Positions 44,722-53,679 of a DNA stretch of 64,000 nucleotides are shown one piece after another (position 1 is the first letter of the stretch; every line of letters begins with the position of its first letter). Source of the DNA: CAWBVG01 sp963792175 (lineage in GTDB: Bacteria > Acidobacteriota > Vicinamibacteria > Vicinamibacterales > CAVVIG01); the NCBI GenBank assembly GCA_963792175.1, contig CAWBVG010000011.1, positions 1 through 64,000 of the forward strand, written 5' to 3'. The notes below the pieces were generated by a model. That model ran no database searches. It saw only the letters and a list, made by a program, of their open reading frames with translations, and was not told the origin of the DNA. The position numbers and the translations under genes were made by a program.

Positions 44722-47400
44722 GTGAGACACATCGCTCCGAAGGACGCGGCGGAGCTCGACGCCACCGAGACACGCGAATGGCTCGAGTCACTTGATTATG
44801 TGCTGCAGAGCGGCGGGCCTGCAAAAGTCGCGCGCCTGCTCCGCGAACTGACGATTCACGCCCGCCAGAACGGCGTCAAGCTCCCGTTTACCGCCAGCAC
44901 GCCCTACATCAACACCATCTCAGCCGACGAGCAGGTGCTGATGCCCGGCAGCCCCGACCTGGAGCGGCGGATCAAGAGCCTCGTGCGCTGGAATGCCGCG
45001 GCCATGGTCGTCCGCGCCAACAAAGCTGAAGAAGGCATCGGCGGCCACATTTCGACGTTCGCGTCGGCGGCGACGCTGTACGAGGTGGGATTCAACCACT
45101 TCTTCCGCGGGCATGGCGAAGGCGGCGACGGGGATGTGATCTTTTTCCAGGGTCATGCGGCGCCGGGCATCTACGCGCGCGCCTATCTCGAAGGGCGCAT
45201 CGACGAGACCCATCTCGAGAACTTCCGTCGCGAGTTGAAGCCGGGAGGGGGTCTGTCGTCGTACCCGCATCCGTGGCTGATGCCGGACTTCTGGGAATAC
45301 CCGACGGTGTCGATGGGACTCGGCCCGATCATGGCGATCTATCAGGCGCGCTTCATGCGTTACCTCGAGGATCGCGGGCTGAAGCCGGCCTCCAGCGCCA
45401 AGGTGTGGGCGTTCCTCGGGGACGGCGAGACCGACGAACCAGAAGCGCTGGGCGCCATCACGCTGCCCGCGCGCGAGAAGCTGGACAACCTGATCTTCGT
45501 CATCAACTGCAACCTGCAGCGGCTCGACGGGCCGGTGCGCGGCAACGGCCAGATCATCCAGGAGCTGGAGGCTGCCTTCCGCGGCGCCGGCTGGAACGTC
45601 GTCAAGTGCATCTGGGGCCGCGAGTGGGATCCGCTGCTCGCGAAGGATCGCGACGGTCTGCTCGTCAAGCGCATGGGCGAAATCGTCGACGGGCAGTATC
45701 AGAAGTACGCCGTCGAATCGGGCGCCTACGTCCGCGAACACTTCTGGGGCGCCGATCCGCGGCTGCTCGACATGGTCAAGCACCTCTCCGACGACCAGCT
45801 GAAGAAGATGACCCTCGGCGGGCACGATCCGATCAAGGTCTACAACGCCTACAAAGCGGCGGTCGAGCACAAGGGCGCGCCGACCGTCATCCTCGCCCGC
45901 ACGATCAAGGGCTACGGCCTCGGCGAGGCGGGCGAAGGCAAGAACATCACGCATCAACAGAAGAAGATGAACGAAGACGAGCTGCGGGCGTTCCGCACCC
46001 GCTTCGGCATTCCGATCTCGGACGCCGAGATCGGGAAGACACCGTTCTATCGCCCGAGCGAAGACGGCGTGGAAATCAAGTACATGCGCGATCGGCGGAG
46101 CACGCTCGGCGGCTATGTGCCGTCGCGCAAGGCCCGCAGCGAACCGCTTCCCGCGATCCCGAGCGAACTGTTCGAGGAGTTCCACAAAGGGACCGACGGC
46201 CGCAAAGCCTCGACGACGATGGTGTTCGTGCGCCTGTTGTCGAAGCTGCTCCGCGACAAGGAGCTGGGCCGGCTCGTCGTCCCGATCGTGCCAGACGAGG
46301 CGCGCACGTTCGGCATGGAGGCGTTGTTCCGTGCCGTCGGCATCTATTCCCACGCCGGCCAGACCTACGAGCCGGTCGACATGGACACGCTCCTCTATTA
46401 CAAGGAAGCGTCCGACGGCCAGATTCTCGAAGAAGGCATCACCGAAGCGGGATCGATGTCGTCGTTCATCGCCGCCGGCACGGCGTACGCGACCCACGGC
46501 GTCAACACCATTCCGTTCTTCATCTACTACTCGATGTTCGGCTTCCAGCGGATTGGCGATCTGATCTGGGCGGCCGCCGACGCGCGGACGCGCGGCTTCC
46601 TGCTCGGCGGCACCGCCGGCCGGACGACGCTCGCCGGCGAAGGGCTGCAGCACCAGGACGGCAACAGCCAGCTGTTCGCGCTCGCCTATCCCAACTGCAT
46701 CAGCTACGACCCGGCGTTCGCGTACGAGATCGCGGTCATCATTCAGGACGGCATCCGCCGGATGTACGTCGATCAGGAGAGCGTCTTCTACTACTTGACC
46801 GTGATGAACGAGCAGTACGCGATGCCGGCGATGCCGGAAGGCGCGCCTGACGGCATCCTGAAGGGCCTCTACAAGTTCCGCGCGGCCGGCACCGCCAACG
46901 CTCCGCTGCGGGCGCAGCTGTTCGGCAGCGGCGCGATCCTGCCGGAAGTGATCAAGGCGCAGGAAGTGCTCGAATCGAAGTACAACGTCGCCTCGGACGT
47001 GTGGAGCGTCACCAGCTACACCGAGCTGTACCGCGATGGCCACGCGTGCGAGCGCTGGAACATGCTGCATCCGGGCGAGACGCCGCGCGTGCCGTACGTG
47101 ACGCAGTGCCTGGCGAACGCGCCGGGCGTCCTGATTGCCGCGTCGGACTACGTCAAGGCGATGCCCGATTCGATCGACCGCTGGCTGCCGCGGTCGCTCA
47201 CGACGCTCGGGACCGACGGCTTCGGCCGCAGCGAAAGCCGTGCGGCGCTGCGCGACTTCTTCGAGGTCGATTACCGGTACGTCATCGTCGCCACCCTCGC
47301 CGCGCTGGCGCGCGAGGGCAAGATCCAGCGATCGGTGGTGGACGAGGCGATCAAGGCGCACAACATCAATCCCGACAAGGCGAACCCTGCCGTGTCGTAA
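44722..47400 (+). CDS. aceE: Pyruvate dehydrogenase E1 component, homodimeric
   Basis: This thiamine-diphosphate enzyme decarboxylates pyruvate and passes the acetyl group to lipoyl-E2. At 892 residues it matches E. coli AceE (887), and no indel is present. The thiamine motif is AFLGDGETDEPEALGAI through LIFVINCNLQRLDG (GDG to NCN). The N-terminus is EWLESLDYVLQSGGPAKVAR; other family blocks are GIGGHISTFASAATLYEVGF, GAPTVILARTIKGYGLGEAG and GTAGRTTLAGEGLQHQDG. Start is GTG 44722 (MRHIAPKDAAELD) rather than the upstream ATG 44656, which lies close to the predicted promoter. It is the first gene of aceE-aceF-lpd, which links glycolysis to the citric acid cycle. Confidence 0.96.
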   Translation: MRHIAPKDAAELDATETREWLESLDYVLQSGGPAKVARLLRELTIHARQNGVKLPFTASTPYINTISADEQVLMPGSPDLERRIKSLVRWNAAAMVVRANKAEEGIGGHISTFASAATLYEVGFNHFFRGHGEGGDGDVIFFQGHAAPGIYARAYLEGRIDETHLENFRRELKPGGGLSSYPHPWLMPDFWEYPTVSMGLGPIMAIYQARFMRYLEDRGLKPASSAKVWAFLGDGETDEPEALGAITLPAREKLDNLIFVINCNLQRLDGPVRGNGQIIQELEAAFRGAGWNVVKCIWGREWDPLLAKDRDGLLVKRMGEIVDGQYQKYAVESGAYVREHFWGADPRLLDMVKHLSDDQLKKMTLGGHDPIKVYNAYKAAVEHKGAPTVILARTIKGYGLGEAGEGKNITHQQKKMNEDELRAFRTRFGIPISDAEIGKTPFYRPSEDGVEIKYMRDRRSTLGGYVPSRKARSEPLPAIPSELFEEFHKGTDGRKASTTMVFVRLLSKLLRDKELGRLVVPIVPDEARTFGMEALFRAVGIYSHAGQTYEPVDMDTLLYYKEASDGQILEEGITEAGSMSSFIAAGTAYATHGVNTIPFFIYYSMFGFQRIGDLIWAAADARTRGFLLGGTAGRTTLAGEGLQHQDGNSQLFALAYPNCISYDPAFAYEIAVIIQDGIRRMYVDQESVFYYLTVMNEQYAMPAMPEGAPDGILKGLYKFRAAGTANAPLRAQLFGSGAILPEVIKAQEVLESKYNVASDVWSVTSYTELYRDGHACERWNMLHPGETPRVPYVTQCLANAPGVLIAASDYVKAMPDSIDRWLPRSLTTLGTDGFGRSESRAALRDFFEVDYRYVIVATLAALAREGKIQRSVVDEAIKAHNINPDKANPAVS

Positions 47401-47404
47401 GAGC

Positions 47405-47469
47405 AACCGCTGAGAACGCCGAGATCGCAGAGATCGATATGCTCTGCGCGCTCCGCGTGCTCCGCGGTT
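47405..47469. repeat. Imperfect inverted repeat between aceE and aceF
   Basis: Arms of 28 bases (47405-47432 and 47442-47469) pair with about five mismatches around a 9-base loop. They contain GAGAACGCCGAGATCGCAGAG and, on the other side, CTCTGCGCGCTCCGCGTGCT. It fills almost the entire gap between the two genes. Such CGCGGAG-rich hairpins are a known type of dispersed extragenic element in high-GC genomes. It may protect or tune the aceE mRNA. Confidence 0.6.
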
Positions 47470-47480
47470 AAAGGGTCCTC

Positions 47481-48950
47481 GTGACAGACTTTACGCTGCC
47501 AGAACTGGGTGAGAACATCTCGAGCGGCGACGTGCTCCGCGTCCTCGTGAAGCCCGGCGACACCATTCAGAAAGAACAATCGGTCCTCGAGCTCGAAACC
47601 GACAAGGCGACGATCGAAGTGCCATCGTCGGTCGCCGGTCAGGTGAAAGAGGTCAAGGTCAAGGCTGGCGACAAGGTCAAGGTCGGCCAGGCGATCCTCA
47701 GCGTGGAGGACGAAGCCGTGCGAGCGACGCGAAGGCGTCGGCGAAGTCCGCCGAAGCTGCTGCGCCGGCGAAGGCGGACGGCGGGCAGGAGGGCGACCGC
47801 GGCGGATGCGGCGCCGGCCCCTCAGCCAGCGAAGGAAAAAATCCCCGATGTCCAGCCCGACATCCAGGCCACGAATCAATCGACCACACCGGACAAGGCC
47901 GGCGTAAAGGATCCGTCGGTCGGTCCGCAGGCCCAGTCCGGTGCCGTGGATGGCGACGCGCCCTCCCGCGGGAAAAACGTCGTCGATATCAGCCGAGGCG
48001 CCCGGGCGCCCGAACCGGCGGCGCCGGCATCGGCGTCGCCGGAACTGCCGCCGGCCCCGGCCGCGCCGTCGGTACGCCGGATGGCGCGCGAGCTCGGCGT
48101 CGACATCAACCAGGTCGTCGGGACGGGCGACGGCGGGCGGATTTCGATTGAGGACGTGAAGGCGTATGCGAAGCGGCTGGTGGAAGGCGGGTCGCGCGGC
48201 GGCGCCGCGCAAGCCGAGCCGCTGCCGGACTTTTCGCGCTTTGGACCGGTGGAGCGCCAGCCGATGCGCGCCGTGCGGCGCAAGACTGCGGAGCATCTGA
48301 GCGCCGCATGGGCCACCATTCCTCACGTCACGCAATGCGACCTCGCGGATATCACCGGGCTCGAGGAGCTGCGCAAGAAGTACGCGAAGCAGGTGGAAGC
48401 CGCCGGCGGCAACCTGACAGTGACGTCGATCGCGGTGAAGATCGTCGCGGCCGCGCTGAAGGTGTTTCCCCAGTTCAACGCCTCGATCGATCTGGCGGCC
48501 AGCGAGATCATCGTCAAGAAGTACGTGAACATCGGCGTGGCCGTGGACACCGATCGTGGTCTGCTGGTGCCGGTGATCAAGGACGCGGACCGCAAGAACA
48601 TCGTGCAGCTGTCGGTGGAGCTGGCGCAGCTGTCGGAAAAGGCGCGCACCCGCAAGATCGCGCTCGAGGAGATGCAGGGCGGCTGCTTCAGCATCTCGAA
48701 CCTGGGCGGCATCGGCGGCACCTACTTCACGCCGATCGTCAACGCGCCCGAAGTGGCGATCCTCGGCGTCTCGCGCGCGCGCATGGAGCCCGTGTACAAC
48801 AAGGAGAGCGGCCAGTTTTCACCGCGGTTGATGCTGCCGCTGTCGCTCTCGTACGATCACCGCGCCATCGACGGCGCGGATGGCATCCGCTTCCTGCGCT
48901 GGGTGTGCGAGGCACTCGAGCAGCCCTTCCTGCTCGCTCTCCAGGGCTGA
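47481..48950 (+). CDS. aceF: Dihydrolipoyllysine acetyltransferase, pyruvate dehydrogenase E2
   Basis: This protein of 489 residues is the core of the pyruvate dehydrogenase complex. It has a lipoyl domain (residues about 1-78, lipoylated Lys in LELETDKATIEVPSSVAG), a linker, the E1/E3-binding domain (APSVRRMARELGVDINQVVG, about 195-235) and the catalytic domain with the His of LSYDHRAIDGADGIRFL. It transfers the acetyl group from lipoyl to CoA. Residues about 79-105 read as an Arg-rich stretch (ATRRRRRSPPKLLRRRRR), whereas a neighbouring frame gives an Ala/Lys linker (ASDAKASAKSAEAAAPAKAD). Two compensating indels near 47715 and 47800 are therefore likely. The start is GTG 47481. Confidence 0.95.
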   Translation: MTDFTLPELGENISSGDVLRVLVKPGDTIQKEQSVLELETDKATIEVPSSVAGQVKEVKVKAGDKVKVGQAILSVEDEAVRATRRRRRSPPKLLRRRRRTAGRRATAADAAPAPQPAKEKIPDVQPDIQATNQSTTPDKAGVKDPSVGPQAQSGAVDGDAPSRGKNVVDISRGARAPEPAAPASASPELPPAPAAPSVRRMARELGVDINQVVGTGDGGRISIEDVKAYAKRLVEGGSRGGAAQAEPLPDFSRFGPVERQPMRAVRRKTAEHLSAAWATIPHVTQCDLADITGLEELRKKYAKQVEAAGGNLTVTSIAVKIVAAALKVFPQFNASIDLAASEIIVKKYVNIGVAVDTDRGLLVPVIKDADRKNIVQLSVELAQLSEKARTRKIALEEMQGGCFSISNLGGIGGTYFTPIVNAPEVAILGVSRARMEPVYNKESGQFSPRLMLPLSLSYDHRAIDGADGIRFLRWVCEALEQPFLLALQG

Positions 48951-49004
48951 GCGCGCCATGCAGGGTGACTACGCGGGGCCCGCAAAGCCCGCCGCACGTT
49001 TTCT

Positions 49005-49236
49005 GGCCACAGAGGCACAGAGACACGGAGCTTCCCGGTTCGACGGCGTCGCGTTGCGACGCGCGCGGCCGGAGTCGGACGAATCCACGAACCTGTTGCG
49101 CTCCGACTGGTTCGCGGATTCGTCCGATCCGGCCACGCCAGCCGGCCTGCGGAGCAGGCCGGCCGTCGAACCGATCGTCACTCCTTCGCGGGCTTTGCCT
49201 GGGAAGACTTCTCTGTGTCTCTGTGCCTCTGTGGCC
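49005..49236. repeat. 232-bp hairpin element between aceF and lpd
   Basis: The outer arms (49005-49030 and 49211-49236) are 26-base inverted repeats with one mismatch (GGCCACAGAGGCACAGAGAC on the left). Inside, GGCCGGAGTCGGACGAATCC pairs with GGATTCGTCCGATCCGGCC, and further short arms (GGTTCGAC/GTCGAACC, GGCCGGC blocks) continue the symmetry. Even outside, GCAAAGCCCGC (about 48981) pairs with GCGGGCTTTGC (about 49188). It holds no credible gene. It looks like a MITE-like or palindromic extragenic element that inserted into the pdh operon. Confidence 0.7.
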
Positions 49237-49250
49237 AAATTCGGTTTCGT

Positions 49251-50663
49251 ATGACCTCAGTGCAGGTCGTCGTCGTCGGCGGCGGTCCGGGGGGATACGC
49301 CGCAGCATTTCTCGCCGCGGATCTCGGACTCTCCACAGCGCTCGTCGACCCGGAAGTGAATCCCGGCGGCGTCTGCGTCTATCGCGGCTGCATCCCGTCC
49401 AAGGCGCTGCTGCACGTCGCCAAGCTGATCGACGAATCGCGTCACGCCAAGGCATGGGGAGTTGAGTTCGGCGAGGCGAAGATCGACCTCGCGAAGCTCC
49501 GTGCCTTCAAGGACAACGTCGTCAAAAGGCTGACCAGCGGCACCGGCCAGCTGGTGAAGCATCGGAAGGTGCGGTATCTGCAGGGGCTCGCCGAAATCGT
49601 CGACGCGCACCACCTGAAGGTGAACCTGACCGCGGGCGGCGACGAGCAGCTGCAGTTCGAGCACGCGATCCTGGCAACCGGTTCGCTGCCCGCGATTCCG
49701 CCGATGCTGAAGGTGGACGACCCGCGCGTGATGGACTCGACCGCGGCGCTCGATCTCCCCGACATCCCGAAATCGCTGCTGGTGGTTGGCGGCGGCTACA
49801 TCGGCCTCGAGTTGGGAACGGTCTACGCCACGCTCGGCAGCGCGGTCACCGTCGTGGAGATGACTTCAGGTCTGCTGCCGGGCGCCGATCGCGATCTGGT
49901 GGACGTCCTCGCGAAGCGCGTGAGCCAGACGATGAAGAGCGTCCTGCTCGAGACGAAGGTCGTGCAGGTCAAGCCCGAGCCGAACGGCGTGCGCGTGACA
50001 TTCGAAGGCAAGGTCGAACCCAAGGAACAGCTGTTCGACCGGGTGCTGGTCTCGGTCGGGCGTCGGCCGAACTCGAAGATTCCCGGTCTCGAGAAGACGC
50101 AGGTGCAGATCGATCAGCGCGGCTTCATCATGGTCGACGAACAGCGCCGCACGCACGAGCCGTCGATCTTCGCGATCGGCGACGTCGTCGGCGAGCCGAT
50201 GCTGGCCCACAAGGCGTCGCACGAGGGGCGGGTCGCCGTCGAGGTGATGGCAGGCGAGAACGTCGCCTTTGCCCCGCGCGCGATTCCCGCGGTGGTGTTC
50301 ACGGACCCGGAGCTGGCCTGGGCGGGGCTGACCGAATCGCAGGCCGCGAAGGAGAATCGGAAGGTCACCGTCGCGAAATTTCCCTGGGGCGCGTCCGGGC
50401 GCGCGATCACGCTCGATCGAACGGATGGCCTGACCAAGCTGATTCTGGATCCGGAGACGGAGCGGCTGTTGGGCGTCGGCCTGGTTGGTCCGGGCGCCGG
50501 CGAGCTGATCGCCGAAGGCGTGCTCGCCATCGAGATGGGCGCGACGGCGACGGACCTGAAGCTCACGATCCACCCGCATCCGACGCTCACCGAGACGATG
50601 ATGGAGTCGGCCGAAGTGTTCTTCGGCCAGGCCACACACGTCTACAGACCCAAGCGGGGCTAG
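49251..50663 (+). CDS. lpdA: Dihydrolipoyl dehydrogenase, pyruvate dehydrogenase E3
   Basis: This FAD enzyme of 470 residues reoxidises dihydrolipoyl groups of E2 with NAD+. The frame is intact. FAD-binding VVVVGGGPGGYAAAFLAADL starts it. The redox disulfide is GGVCVYRGCIPSKALLHV (CxxxxC, with VYRG where LNVG is common). The NAD site is LLVVGGGYIGLELGTVYATL, and the C-terminal active-site His is in LKLTIHPHPTLTETMMESAE. ATG 49251 is chosen because the FAD motif follows directly; the longer frame would add residues encoded by the hairpin element. Third gene of the complex; the 300-bp gap to aceF is filled by the hairpin element. Confidence 0.96.
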   Translation: MTSVQVVVVGGGPGGYAAAFLAADLGLSTALVDPEVNPGGVCVYRGCIPSKALLHVAKLIDESRHAKAWGVEFGEAKIDLAKLRAFKDNVVKRLTSGTGQLVKHRKVRYLQGLAEIVDAHHLKVNLTAGGDEQLQFEHAILATGSLPAIPPMLKVDDPRVMDSTAALDLPDIPKSLLVVGGGYIGLELGTVYATLGSAVTVVEMTSGLLPGADRDLVDVLAKRVSQTMKSVLLETKVVQVKPEPNGVRVTFEGKVEPKEQLFDRVLVSVGRRPNSKIPGLEKTQVQIDQRGFIMVDEQRRTHEPSIFAIGDVVGEPMLAHKASHEGRVAVEVMAGENVAFAPRAIPAVVFTDPELAWAGLTESQAAKENRKVTVAKFPWGASGRAITLDRTDGLTKLILDPETERLLGVGLVGPGAGELIAEGVLAIEMGATATDLKLTIHPHPTLTETMMESAEVFFGQATHVYRPKRG

Positions 50664-50670
50664 AGCCCCG
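50655..50670. terminator. Hairpin at the lpd stop codon
   Basis: CGGGGCT and AGCCCCG form a perfect 7-bp stem around two bases, spanning the lpd TAG and followed by TTCTAG. It lies between lpd and the convergent small gene. A very short loop weakens the call, but the position fits the end of the pdh operon. Confidence 0.5.
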
Positions 50671-50672
50671 TT

Positions 50673-50867
50673 CTAGCTGTCCATCCGAGTCACCGATCCG
50701 GCGGCAGTCCAGCGCAGGTAGGCCGTGGCAATCAGCGCCTCGATCACCTGACGGCAGACCTCCTGCTCGAGGCCCCACAACCGGGTCGCCTGCGCCGGTG
50801 TCAGGCGGAGGCCCGGCATTTCCCTGAACTCCTCACGGACGCGGCGAGTGACGACCTCAATATCCAT
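50673..50867 (-). CDS. Small conserved protein, helix-turn-helix-like
   Basis: This protein of 64 residues contains REMPGLRLTPAQATRLWGLE, which looks like the first part of a winged-helix or DNA-binding fold, followed by VCRQVIEALIATAYLRWTAA. ATG 50867 is chosen because AAGGAG lies at a good distance; a GTG six bases upstream is possible. It overlaps the end of the upstream gene by about ten bases, so the two are cotranscribed. It is probably a small conserved acidobacterial protein with a regulatory or toxin-antitoxin-like role, but no family name can be given from sequence alone. Confidence 0.65.
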   Translation of the reverse strand: MDIEVVTRRVREEFREMPGLRLTPAQATRLWGLEQEVCRQVIEALIATAYLRWTAAGSVTRMDS

Positions 50868-51405
50868 GTGCACTCCTTGTCGATGACGCGAGCAACTCGT
50901 GCCGGGCGCGGGCGCCGGTATCGGCGGCGGCCTGCGTTTCGAAGGTTCTCGTGACGCCCAGCGGCTGCAACGCCGACCCGACGCGCATGTAGAAGCGCAT
51001 CAGGCTTGGGATGTCGACGACGGATGGCTCGCCGGCGATTTCGAGCGCGTGATGCAGTTCGTGGGCGAGCGTGGCCATCTGCGTCAGTTCGCTGCGGTCG
51101 CAGGCCAGCTCGATCACCAGAAAGCGATGCGTGCTCGACGCCGACAGCAGGCCGGTCTGGCCGTCCACGGCCACCGGTCCGAAGACGCGGTGACGGAGAT
51201 AGACGATGACGGAGGACTGATCCAGCCGATCGATCAGGTCGCGGACGATCGGCGATCGCTCCGCGGCCCGGGTGGTGAGGGACCGCAGGCCTGGGGTTTC
51301 CGGTCGAAGGTGCGGAACCAGCGTCTGGGCGCACACGCGCGCCGGCGCCAGAGTGAGAGCGAGCAGGAACATCGGGAGCGTGAGGACGACGCGACGAAGG
51401 GGCAT
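50857..51405 (-). CDS. Exported protein with HExxH motif, putative metallopeptidase
   Basis: This protein of 182 residues has a signal peptide (LTLPMFLLALTLAPARVCAQ) and the motif MATLAHELHHALEIAGEPS. The HELHH is a candidate zinc site, with Glu 20 or so residues later as possible third ligand. The rest (VRDLIDRLDQSSVIVYLRHR, FGPVAVDGQTGLLSASSTHR, FETQAAADTGARARHELLAS) is not recognised. ATG 51405 gives the signal peptide directly. It resembles small neutral zinc peptidases only in the motif and may be a secreted peptidase or a non-enzymatic relative. It is coupled to the 64-residue protein downstream. Confidence 0.65.
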   Translation of the reverse strand: MPLRRVVLTLPMFLLALTLAPARVCAQTLVPHLRPETPGLRSLTTRAAERSPIVRDLIDRLDQSSVIVYLRHRVFGPVAVDGQTGLLSASSTHRFLVIELACDRSELTQMATLAHELHHALEIAGEPSVVDIPSLMRFYMRVGSALQPLGVTRTFETQAAADTGARARHELLASSTRSAHGY

Positions 51406-51452
51406 GCGTGAGCTGGCGAGCAAGATGCAGACCAGACAGGCGAGCGTCCACC

Positions 51453-53156
<1,704 letters not shown>

Positions 53157-53183
53157 CGTGTGAGCGTTTTGGAGTAGTCTAGG

Positions 53184-53200
53184 GCGCGTTTTCCACGCGC
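53184..53200. promoter_or_regulatory. Short hairpin upstream of coxS
   Basis: GCGCG and CGCGC flank a 7-base loop 14 bases before coxS. It could be the end of the activator transcript or a leader structure for coxS. Too short for certainty. Confidence 0.3.
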
Positions 53201-53213
53201 AAAGGACACTCCG

Positions 53214-53675
53214 ATGGCTCAAGTTTCGATGACCGTCAACGGGAAGGTCCGCAAGGGACAGGTCGACCCTCGCGTCCTGCTCGTCCATTTCCTCCGCGAA
53301 CAGCTGCGCCTGACCGGCACGCACATCGGCTGCGACACCACGCAGTGCGGCGCCTGCACCGTCCTCGTCGACGGCCGCAGCGCGAAGTCCTGCACGCTCT
53401 TCGCGGTGCAGGCCGACGGCTCGGCCATCACGACGATCGAGGGCCTCGCCCCTGACGGCACGCTGCACCCGCTGCAGGAAGGCTTCTGGGAAGAACACGG
53501 GCTGCAATGCGGTTTCTGCACGCCCGGGATGATCATGGCGGCGGTCGGGCTGCTGCAAGACAACCCGAAGCCGTCGGAGCGCGAGATCCGCGAGGGGATC
53601 TCAGGCAATTTCTGCCGCTGCACGGGCTATCAGCACATCGTCAACGCGATTCAGCACGCCGCAGGGCAGAGGTAA
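53214..53675 (+). CDS. coxS: Molybdenum hydroxylase small [2Fe-2S] subunit (CoxS-like)
   Basis: This protein of 153 residues carries two [2Fe-2S] clusters. The plant-ferredoxin-type N-terminal site is CDTTQCGACTVLVDG followed by a distant Cys (KSCTLFAV). The C-terminal helical site is LQCGFCTPGMIMAA with FCRCTGYQHIV. It passes electrons from the molybdenum centre to FAD in the xanthine oxidase/CO dehydrogenase family. ATG 53214 sits after AAAGGA. It begins the coxS-coxL-coxM operon; the next gene starts four bases after its stop. Confidence 0.95.
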   Translation: MAQVSMTVNGKVRKGQVDPRVLLVHFLREQLRLTGTHIGCDTTQCGACTVLVDGRSAKSCTLFAVQADGSAITTIEGLAPDGTLHPLQEGFWEEHGLQCGFCTPGMIMAAVGLLQDNPKPSEREIREGISGNFCRCTGYQHIVNAIQHAAGQR

Positions 53676-53679
53676 CGCC

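Noticed and set aside
44920..47406. An 828-codon open frame on the minus strand opposite aceE
   Set aside because: It is the shadow of the GC-rich aceE gene. It has no family motif, an Arg/Asp/Val-biased composition and no ribosome-binding site, while aceE shows full conserved motifs.
47715..47800. Treating the Arg-rich run in E2 as a real nucleic-acid-binding segment
   Set aside because: The neighbouring frame gives a normal E2 linker, so a compensated indel pair explains it better.
49005..49236. Insertion sequence or CRISPR repeat at the hairpin element
   Set aside because: No transposase frame, no repeat-spacer periodicity; only one inverted-repeat structure.
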